From: Caldilineaceae bacterium
GTDB lineage: Bacteria > Chloroflexota > Anaerolineae > Caldilineales > Caldilineaceae
NCBI GenBank assembly: GCA_020634755.1
Contig: JACKBC010000060.1
Coordinates: forward strand, 1-31,788
Direction of reading: 5' to 3'
Length of the DNA stretch: 31,788 nt
In this document: in pieces, positions 14,858 through 22,200 of the stretch
Layout: each line of letters starts with the position of its first letter
How positions within the stretch are numbered: position 1 is the stretch's first letter
The notes under the pieces: model-generated
The model's input: only the letters and a program-made list of their open reading frames with translations
Told to the model about the DNA's origin: nothing
The model's database searches: none
Position numbers and translations under genes: made by a program

Positions 14858-15099
14858 GAGCAGTGGGCCGCATTCATCGATGGCGCAATCAAGGTGACCG
14901 TGCCGGGCCTGATCACCATTTTAGACATTGACACCGCCGAGCCGATCACCACTGCGGGCATGTGCTACGGCAATTGCTTGGCCGTCATTGGCATCTTCGG
15001 CGTCCCTACTGGCGTACCGAGGCCAGCCTGGCGCTGGTTGGTCCATACTACTTCGGGTATAATGTGGACTATGTGCCGGTTAAGACGGGGTATAGTTAA
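14858..15099 (+). pseudogene. Frameshifted C-terminal remnant of a DUF917-like gene
   Basis: One frame reads HEQWAAFIDGAIKVTVPG, then LITILDIDTAEPITT and CYGNCLAVIGI. A second frame beginning near 15006 continues YWRTEASLALVG and PYYFGYNVDYVPVKTGYS, then stops at TAA 15097. Together they give the ordered C terminus of DUF917 (hydantoinase/thiohydantoin-desulfurase-like) proteins as I remember them: VPDLITxLDxxTGEPI, AVIGxP, W.T..GLALVGP..FGYDxDYVP. One frameshift near 15000 separates the parts, and the N-terminal two thirds are missing or unrecognisable. This is therefore a relic. It is also where the promoter of the next module may lie. Confidence 0.65.
15058..15063 (+). promoter_or_regulatory. 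Candidate -10 box for the TA-like module
   Basis: A perfect TATAAT lies inside the DUF917-like remnant, 58 bases before the start of the first module gene. The -35 position (TGGTTG with a 17-base spacer) is poor, so an activator or a different spacing would be needed. Confidence 0.35.
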
Positions 15100-15121
15100 G
15101 TAATAGATGGAGGTGGATAAG

Positions 15122-15397
15122 ATGGCTACCATCAAAGAATTGTTGCAGGATATTCATGGCCTTGATGAGCGTTTGCGCGATCTTGAGCAGAAGTATGAAA
15201 TGCTTACGGACGATATGTTCATGCTCTATCGCCTGGGAGAATTGGAGCAAAGTAAAGATCTGATTCGCTGGGTGGGGTACTATGAATTGAGGCAAGAGCG
15301 GCAGAGTGCATATGCAAATGCCTTAAGGGAACGTTGGCTACAGCTACGCCAATCGAGTTTGGGGATACCTATATCGTTGCAACAAGTCGCTGTATAG
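15122..15397 (+). CDS. Small coiled-coil protein, probable antitoxin partner (TumA-like)
   Basis: A 91-residue, mostly helical protein. IKELLQDIHGLDERLRDLEQ and KYEMLTDDMFMLYRLGEL show heptad-like spacing, followed by SKDLIRWVGYYELRQERQ. No DNA-binding motif is evident. From memory this DxxRWVGxYEL pattern with a coiled coil occurs in genes next to TumE/DUF6516 toxins, where the small upstream gene is the antitoxin. The start is the ATG seven bases after GGAGGT, which is the best ribosome site in this region. The stop is 13 bases before the next start, so the two are surely co-transcribed. Assignment as antitoxin rests on the neighbour and the layout. Confidence 0.6.
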   Translation: MATIKELLQDIHGLDERLRDLEQKYEMLTDDMFMLYRLGELEQSKDLIRWVGYYELRQERQSAYANALRERWLQLRQSSLGIPISLQQVAV

Positions 15398-15410
15398 TGA
15401 GGACGCCTGT

Positions 15411-15821
15411 ATGCTTCCCTCGTTTCCGGACTATGCCGCATTTTTAGTCTCCCTGCCTGAACACTATGCGGCGATTCAATCTTCTACACTGCATACGTTC
15501 ACTATTGGTCCTCTTTCTGCTGAAGTTGAGGGTACAGTAACTTTTCCTGGCGGATATGTTCTGGACATTTGGGAACTAATCGATTTGGACAATGGAACGA
15601 TTCGCTATTATAGCTATGAATTAGAGAAAAACGGCGAGCGAGTGTGGTGGTATGATCCTCAAGCCCACCCCAACGATCCGTCACTGGCATCCACGCATCC
15701 GCATCATAAGCATGTGCATCCGGACATTAAACATAACCGTATTCCGGCGCCTGGGCTCTCATTTTCTGGACCAAATCTACCATTTTTGATTGAAGAGATC
15801 ATCCAGCTTTTAGCAGAATAG
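15411..15821 (+). CDS. TumE/DUF6516-like protein, candidate toxin
   Basis: A 136-residue cytosolic protein. An N-terminal helix with SLPEHYAAIQSS is followed by beta strands (VEGTVTFPGGYVLDIWELID, IRYYSYELEKNGERVWWYD) and the histidine-rich motif HPHHKHVHP near residues 98-106, which I associate with DUF6516/TumE. A C-terminal helix FLIEEIIQLLAE ends the protein. In that family the protein is described as the toxin of a two-gene system. Whether this copy is toxic is unknown. GAGG eight bases upstream supports the start. A strong hairpin terminator follows 80 bases after the stop, so the two genes form a closed unit. It sits next to gene debris, a common place for such modules. Confidence 0.6.
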   Translation: MLPSFPDYAAFLVSLPEHYAAIQSSTLHTFTIGPLSAEVEGTVTFPGGYVLDIWELIDLDNGTIRYYSYELEKNGERVWWYDPQAHPNDPSLASTHPHHKHVHPDIKHNRIPAPGLSFSGPNLPFLIEEIIQLLAE

Positions 15822-15901
15822 TGTTTCTATATGAAACGCGAAATCGCTCTTTCCAGCAACCCTGGCGTTGATTTCGCAGCCGGCAATCTTTAAAATTGCG
15901 C

Positions 15902-15934
15902 TTGCCGACCAGCATGCTGGTCGGCAAATTTTTG
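15902..15934 (+). terminator. Rho-independent terminator of the TA-like module
   Basis: A 26-base perfect palindrome (13-base arms TTGCCGACCAGCA and TGCTGGTCGGCAA) followed at once by ATTTTT. It forms a stable stem and closes the two-gene unit that ends at 15821. Confidence 0.85.
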
Positions 15935-16129
15935 TCAAAAAAACGCTGGCTTTTCTTAATTTCCCTGGCCATAATAGCTGCATGAATACAGCTATTCGGC
16001 GCACAATTACCATTATCATTGTGGATGCGTGGACGCTTTGGCTTGACCACGCATCTTCTCCGGCGGTGGCAAAGGAATATTCCCAGGTCGATGTGGAGCC
16101 AGCCGAGCATGGGCCCACATTGGTGGGCA
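15935..16129. other. Spacer between converging transcripts, with one hairpin
   Basis: No gene is supported here. Perfect 9-bp arms GATGCGTGG (16024-16032) and CCACGCATC (16047-16055) form a hairpin about 75 bases after the stop of the minus-strand regulator and may end its transcript. No T-run follows. Confidence 0.5.
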
Positions 16130-18679
16130 TTATGCATCGGGCGGATACTTCGATTGCAACGTCATCCATTCGGCCCAATCCGCCGGCGTCAGAAACGGAG
16201 GCAGTGCTGTGAAGATTTGCCGGGCCTGGTTCACATAGGTGCGGGCGGCGGTGCGCTCTCCGCCGGCGGCGGCCACTGCGCCCAACCCGGCCAAGCAGCG
16301 CGCCACCATGTGCTGATTTTGCAGCTTGCGACACATTTCCAAACTCTGCGCGTAGAGCTGCTGCGCCTGCGCTAGCTCCCCCTGCTTGCGCGCCACTTGT
16401 GCTCTGTGATGCAGCAAAATGGCAATGCCATCCTTGTTCCCCAACGCGCTAAAATGTTCGTATGCCTCGGCATAACATTGGCTGGCCGTGGCTAAATCGT
16501 GCTGTAGCCAGGCAGCCTCCCCCACCTGCGCCAGCGACCAGGCCACATGTAGGCGCGCCGTCAGCGCTTGCCAGAGTTCAAGCGCACGCCGAAAATTCTC
16601 CTGCGCCGCCGCATATTCTCCCATCATGAGCTGGAGTTCGCCCTGCTGTTGCAGCACTTTGACAATCCCCTCGCGGTCGCCCAAAGCTTGAAAAATATGC
16701 AGACTTTCATTTAAATAGGCCTTCACTTGCGCCTGCTGTTCGGGGGTGCGCACCAACATGTGGACCAGGCAGAGCAACAGCTCCGCCACACCTTCGGGCT
16801 GATTTAGCTCGCGTTGCAGCGCCAAACTTTGATGAAAACGCGCAATTGTGGGCTCCTTGCGATGCAGATCGTATTGCAGCCAGCCATCCTGGCGCAGCGC
16901 TTCGGCCAAGCCAACGCGATCCCCTTCCTGTTCGTAAATGATTAAACATTCGGCCATAAAGGTCTCGGCCTCTGCATAATCGGCCTGGCGGCGCGCAAAG
17001 CCGGCCGCCGCCACGAGGGCCGCCGCTCGCTCAATGGTCTGGGCGGAGTAGACGGCTAGAACTTGGCCTAACCAGTGACGCGCCTCAAAATCATGCCCGC
17101 GCAGCGCCCAAAAATCAGTCAGCGTCACTGCCAGCTTGAGCGCCAGTGCACTGTTGCTCTGCAAGCTCCACTGAAGGGCGACCCGCAGATTGTCATGTTC
17201 GCGCGCCAGCTCGTCTAGCCACAGCTGCGGCTGCTCCGGCTTGCTTGGCGCGTGCCGCGTTTGCGCCCATTGCCAGAAATGGTGGGCATGTGCATTGCGC
17301 AGCAGCGCGTCTTCCGGGCGCAATGCTAGCTGTTCGGCAGCATATTCGTGCAGCGTGGTGAGCAGATGATAGCGTGGCTCATCCGCCGATGTATCTATTT
17401 GCACCAAGCTTTTACGCCCCAACTGGCGTAAAGAATCCTGTACCTTTTCGGCTGTCCATGCCACACTTTGGCCATCATTGGCCGTTTGCACAACCGCGGT
17501 CAACGCCTGGGCCGAACACCCGCCGGCAAAGACGCCCAAGCTGCAAAAGAGCTGTTGCTCCACCGCATTCAGCAGCGCGTAGCTGCGGTGAATGGCGTTG
17601 CGCAGCGTGCGTTGGTGCATGGGTAGATCGCGGGGCCCGTCCTCCAGCAGATCCAGTCGCTGATTGGCCAGCCGACTTACGATTTGCGCCAGCGTGAAGC
17701 TTTCTGTCTGCGCGGCCAACAGCTCAATGGCCAGGGGCAAACAGTCGAGGCGCAGGCAAATATCGGCCGCCAGAGCTGCCTGTTCGTTGGAGATTTCAAA
17801 CGTTGCGTCAATGGCCTGCGCCCGCTGGAAAAAGAGCTCCACCGCCGCCGCCACCCCCAGCGGCTGTACGCGCTGTCGCTGTTCGCTGCGCAGCCGCAGC
17901 GGCGCTTGGCTGGTGACCAAAACGCGCAGATGCGCGCATTCGCTCAACAGCTGGGCCACGAGCGGCGCCGCTGCCGTGACCTGCTCAAAATTGTCTAGCA
18001 CCAGCAGCAGCTTCTGCCGCCGCAGATGTTCAATTAAGCGCACTTGCGGCGTTTTGCCATCTACCTCTGTCAGCGTTAAACCGGCCACAATGGCCGAAGC
18101 AACGTTGTTCGCATCGTTGATAGCGGCCAACGGGATAAAGCGCGCGCCTTGTTCAAAGAGATAATTCAAGCGGGCGGCCACGGCTAGCGCCAATTGGGTT
18201 TTGCCCACGCCGGGCGGCCCCATTAGCGTGAGCAGCCGACCCGGCGCCTCCATCAAGCGCTTGGCAATAATGTCCAGATCGCGTTCACGGCCCACCAGCG
18301 GCATGGGCAGCGTGGGCAGCATATTTTCAGGCTCCATGGCCTGTTTATGTTCCACCGTCTGCTCGTGCACCACGGCAATGATGCGCCGTTCGATCTGCAT
18401 CTGCGCCGGCAGCCGTTCCCCGCGCGCCCGTGCGGCCAGCTCCAGCAGATGTTGGGCCAGCCGCGGCTCATCGCTGAGTGCCAGCGCCGGCAGAAATTCT
18501 TGGGCCACCATGGTCAGATCGGGCAGCCGTTCGTTCTTTTCCAGCCGTGAAATCTGCGCCACGCTAAAGCCAACCAGCGCGGCCAATTCCCCCTGTGTTA
18601 AGCCGACGCGGCGGCGCAACTGGCGCAAAAATTCGCCAAACGTGCTGGAAGGTTCGAGTGTGGACAGCGTGGATGGCAC
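16130..18679 (-). CDS. XRE helix-turn-helix / NB-ARC-type ATPase / TPR regulator
   Basis: An 849-residue STAND-class protein. Residues about 14-65 form an XRE-type helix-turn-helix (LRRRVGLTQGELAALVGFSVAQISRLEKNER). The ATPase spans about 125-400: VGRE, Walker A GPPGVGKT (154-161), Walker B LLLVLD (224-229), sensor region VLVTSQAPL, and the CLPLAIELLA (GLPLA-like) motif. A winged-helix-like stretch follows, then TPR-like helical repeats from about 450 to the end. Such proteins are thought to switch on ATP binding when the TPRs sense a ligand. The GTG start has AGGAG six bases upstream, a better choice than later codons. A 7-bp dyad lies just upstream. It is divergent from the giant secreted protein gene, a possible target. 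Confidence 0.88.
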   Translation of the reverse strand: MPSTLSTLEPSSTFGEFLRQLRRRVGLTQGELAALVGFSVAQISRLEKNERLPDLTMVAQEFLPALALSDEPRLAQHLLELAARARGERLPAQMQIERRIIAVVHEQTVEHKQAMEPENMLPTLPMPLVGRERDLDIIAKRLMEAPGRLLTLMGPPGVGKTQLALAVAARLNYLFEQGARFIPLAAINDANNVASAIVAGLTLTEVDGKTPQVRLIEHLRRQKLLLVLDNFEQVTAAAPLVAQLLSECAHLRVLVTSQAPLRLRSEQRQRVQPLGVAAAVELFFQRAQAIDATFEISNEQAALAADICLRLDCLPLAIELLAAQTESFTLAQIVSRLANQRLDLLEDGPRDLPMHQRTLRNAIHRSYALLNAVEQQLFCSLGVFAGGCSAQALTAVVQTANDGQSVAWTAEKVQDSLRQLGRKSLVQIDTSADEPRYHLLTTLHEYAAEQLALRPEDALLRNAHAHHFWQWAQTRHAPSKPEQPQLWLDELAREHDNLRVALQWSLQSNSALALKLAVTLTDFWALRGHDFEARHWLGQVLAVYSAQTIERAAALVAAAGFARRQADYAEAETFMAECLIIYEQEGDRVGLAEALRQDGWLQYDLHRKEPTIARFHQSLALQRELNQPEGVAELLLCLVHMLVRTPEQQAQVKAYLNESLHIFQALGDREGIVKVLQQQGELQLMMGEYAAAQENFRRALELWQALTARLHVAWSLAQVGEAAWLQHDLATASQCYAEAYEHFSALGNKDGIAILLHHRAQVARKQGELAQAQQLYAQSLEMCRKLQNQHMVARCLAGLGAVAAAGGERTAARTYVNQARQIFTALPPFLTPADWAEWMTLQSKYPPDA

Positions 18680-18724
18680 AAATAGCTCCTATGATTCTCT
18701 TGCGGCTGTGATGAAGCCAGGCGT

Positions 18725-18743
18725 TTTGCGGAAGTGCCGCAAA
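18725..18743. promoter_or_regulatory. Dyad upstream of the XRE regulator, candidate operator
   Basis: Perfect arms TTTGCGG and CCGCAAA are separated by five bases and lie 46-64 bases before the regulator's GTG. Size and spacing suit a dimeric XRE binding site, and autoregulation is plausible. No other copy of the dyad was seen near the divergent gene. Confidence 0.4.
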
Positions 18744-19231
18744 CTTTAGGCGGCCAGACAAGTAGCCTCCGGGAATTACAAAGCTCATGGCTCCGTATAG
18801 GCTCAGTTTTCGGGGGATAAGGGAAGGACTGGATGGTTGGGGTGAGACCCAGCAACAAACGCCAAGCAAAAGCGCAATCCTTTGTCGGCAATCGCCAATC
18901 ACTGCCCCCATTGTACGCCTCGATCCCATAAAGACCCAATTTGTCAAAATTCTGGCGAAAAATCGCTGGTATCACAATGGATGACGCTATAGCATAGACG
19001 AAGTGATGGCGTCATCCATTTCTCCATCATTCGTCTTATAGCAATTAGGCTACCAACGATCCGGCAGTCCCTTTAAAGCCAACGTCCACCTGGCTGTCGC
19101 ACACCCAAAATAGCACGCATATCATCACCTGGACCAACCTCGCCTCAATTCTTTTGCCAATACCCCACAACAAGTCTTCACCCGTGATGGGAAGGAAACA
19201 GGGCAAGGGACGGCCACACTCAGGAGTCACT
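18744..19231. other. Long divergent spacer with a perfect 12-bp inverted repeat
   Basis: 488 bp without a credible gene. AATGGATGACGC (18976-18987) and GCGTCATCCATT (19009-19020) are perfect inverted arms around 21 bases. The loop also shares GCTATA...GACGA with the inverted stretch TCGTCTTATAGC just downstream, so two alternative stems are possible. This could be the leader of the giant gene or a relic element. Short frames on either strand here show no protein character. Confidence 0.5.
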
Positions 19232-22200
19232 ATGACCAAACCCATTTTCCTCTCGACGCTCAAATCCATGATTCTGCTTTCCCTCTTTACGGCGCTTCTT
19301 TGTCCTCAAATTGCCAGCGCCCACGATATTAACGCGGGGCGCATCCACGCAACGCTGGCCGGTGCGGCGTCTGGCCCATACGAAGTGACGCTAACCGCCA
19401 CGGCCACCCCGGGTATCTCTGCCCCGCTGATGCAGCTCAAGTGGGGGCTGCTAGACGGCGGCGAACTGCTGGATGGCCCCGCCGAGATGAGCTGGGATCT
19501 GCCGCCACAGGATGTGCCGGTGCAGCAGACGCGGCGCGTGCATCTGCCTGGCCCGGGCGTTTATCGAGTGGGCGCCAGCGCGATTTTACCGCTGGGTGAA
19601 TCCATGCGTTTTGCGGATAGCGCCATGCTTTTCCTCACGGTGGACCAAAATGGCGCTGTAACGCTTTCCACCAAAGATCCCAATGCGGTCAGCCCCATGG
19701 GGTCGCTCATGGTGGAGGCGGAGTCGCATGAAGTCCATGCGGCTGGCGTCAACGCGCCCAATGGCGACCCCTGCTTTACGGTGCACGGTGTCTTCCAGCG
19801 CATTGAGCGCACGCCCACGCGCAATGGCTATTTGCCCGACAGACTGGTGCCCGTGCGCTCGGCGCTGGTGGAAATGCGCGAGGAGGACACGCTCTTTGAT
19901 GATTCATATGGCGAGACGCTGACGGATGACCAGGGACGCTACTCTTTTAGCTTTTGCGATGATGATGGCCTCTTTGATGATGAACTGGAGTTGTATGTGC
20001 GGCTGCACGCCGTCATCCGCGACAACCAAGGCCATGAAATTGCTGAGGTGCAGGAGGATGGGCTGATTCCGCCCGAAGAGGTGTATGAGTTTGATAGCCC
20101 GGTCTGGGAGTCCGAAGGGGGCAACTACGAAAGGAACTACAATCTGACTGTGGAGCAGAGCGGTATTATGAATATTGCCGACGCCATTCTCGATGCCTGG
20201 ACCTTTTGGAATAACAACGGCGGCGCCGTGGGAGATGACGCCATTTTTGACTATCAGGCTGAGGTGAATTGGGAGGCGGGCGACGACGACGACAAGTCAT
20301 ATTACAATGGCTATGTTTGGGACGAAATCACCCTGGCCGACGGTCCGTCTAATCCTGATCAGTGGGACGATAGCGTGATCATGCACGAGTGGAATCACCA
20401 GGCCGACGACAACTACGGCTGTGATGATTCGCCAGGTGGCGCTCATTCAACCAACCAGAATTTGGGCGATCTGGAGCTGGCCTGGTCCGAGGGCTACGCC
20501 AACTATTATCAGAGCGCCGTGCGCAACGCCATGGGGTATACCGACGGCAACTGGTATCTAGACGGTGACGCCATGGGCAACATGTCTGGCTTTGACCTGG
20601 AGACGCGAGATACCTTCAACAGTACGCTCAACACACCTTATAACGAGGCCGCCATTGCCGCCATGCTGTGGGACTTGGAAGATACGGCCAACGACAATCA
20701 GGATCGCACCGGCTTTGGCCCGGCTATGCTGCAACAGGTCTTTACTGACCCTGCTTTTGCCGACAACGGCGACATCTTTGACGATACCTGCACCGCCTTT
20801 GTCTATCTTTGGTCGTGGGCCGATACGGGCAAACCGACCACGGGCGGCGTGGGCGCCATTGTGCAGCAGAATATTGGCATTCGCCCCGGCTTCTTGAGCG
20901 CGGCCGCAGCGGCTTCCACAAGCTCAGGCGCCGGCGCCCACCCGTTGACTTCGACAGGCTCAGCCAACGCAAATGTCGAATCGGCATCGACGGCTTCGAC
21001 AGGCTCAGTCGTCGATGGGGTTCCCGTGGGCGGCGCGCCGGAAGATTTCCGCTGGTGGAAAAATCTAACTTGGGTAGTAGATAACAGCGCCAGCATGGCG
21101 GACAGCAACAAGCTGGGTGCGGTCAAAACGGTGATGAGGGAGCAGGTCAATGATCTGGCCGACGCACCCAAAGGCACCGAGTTTAATATTTACACCTTTA
21201 ACAACACAAGCAGCACGGTGCAGCAGCCGGCGGGCCTCAAATTTTACGCCGATGTGATCGACCCGGCCATCGACGGGCTGACCACCACCTCTGCGCCGGA
21301 TGGCGACTGTGCGGTGGGCGCGCTCAACGCCATGACGCAGGCCGCCCAGCGCCAAAAAGGCGGCGACATCTGGCTCTACACCGACCGCGCCTCTACCCTG
21401 ATGCCAACCATTGAAAACGCCAAGCAGTTGCTCAACGCCAAACAGATCAAAGGCTCGTTTGCCATGCTGGGCGGCTGTGCCGCCGTGCTGCCCGCCACAA
21501 TGAATAATGTGACCGGTGGTGAGATCTCCTATCTGGGCAAAGCGGCCAACGGCAGCCAATCGACCGGCATTGTGCCCTATTTGCTCACGGCGCTGGGCAG
21601 CGGCGGCCAGTTCATCTACGTGCGCGAGGATCAGCTGGGGAATGCCGCCGATATTCTGCGTGCGCAGGTGGCCAACAGCGCCGGCGCCGGCAAGTGGAGC
21701 GACTATGTGAGCGACAGCTTCACCTATCGCTGGGATCGGCTGGAGGCCGGTGAGTATCAGTGGTTCCCAGCAGAATCGCTGGGGCAGCCGGAAGTGCAAG
21801 TGCCAGAAACTGGCTACGCGCTCTACACCATGCCGGAGCCATTTAATTTCTATGGTGGTGAATTTACCAGCGTTGGCGTCAGTCAAGATGGCTTTGTGGA
21901 GCTGGACCCCTGTACCACGAGCCTGTGCGTCAGTACGCGGCTGGCCTTTTACTTTTTGGACGTACTCAACAACGACATGCAGTGGGCGTATGTATTTAGG
22001 CCGCCGGCTGTGGCCGATGCGGTCAGCGCCGCTGATACCAACACGGTACCGGCCTGCAACAATATGTTTGACGGCAATCCGGCCACCCAACTGTATGGCC
22101 CGCAGGTCTGTGTCTGGTCGGCCAACCTGGGGTTTGAATGGCATATTATTTCGGTGCAGGGCGTTGATCAGGCCAATCGCTATCGCGCCTACCAGATTTG

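Noticed and set aside
15868..16212. Plus-strand small protein after the TA-like module
   Set aside because: It would run through the terminator palindrome and into the regulator gene on the other strand, and its sequence has no family look.
18598..18975. Small minus-strand protein upstream of the XRE regulator
   Set aside because: It overlaps the regulator start in another frame, crosses the dyad, and has no motif or ribosome site.
19045..19231. Gene remnant just before the giant gene
   Set aside because: The plus-strand reading has a few beta-like words (HIITWTN) but is too short and motif-free to call a pseudogene.
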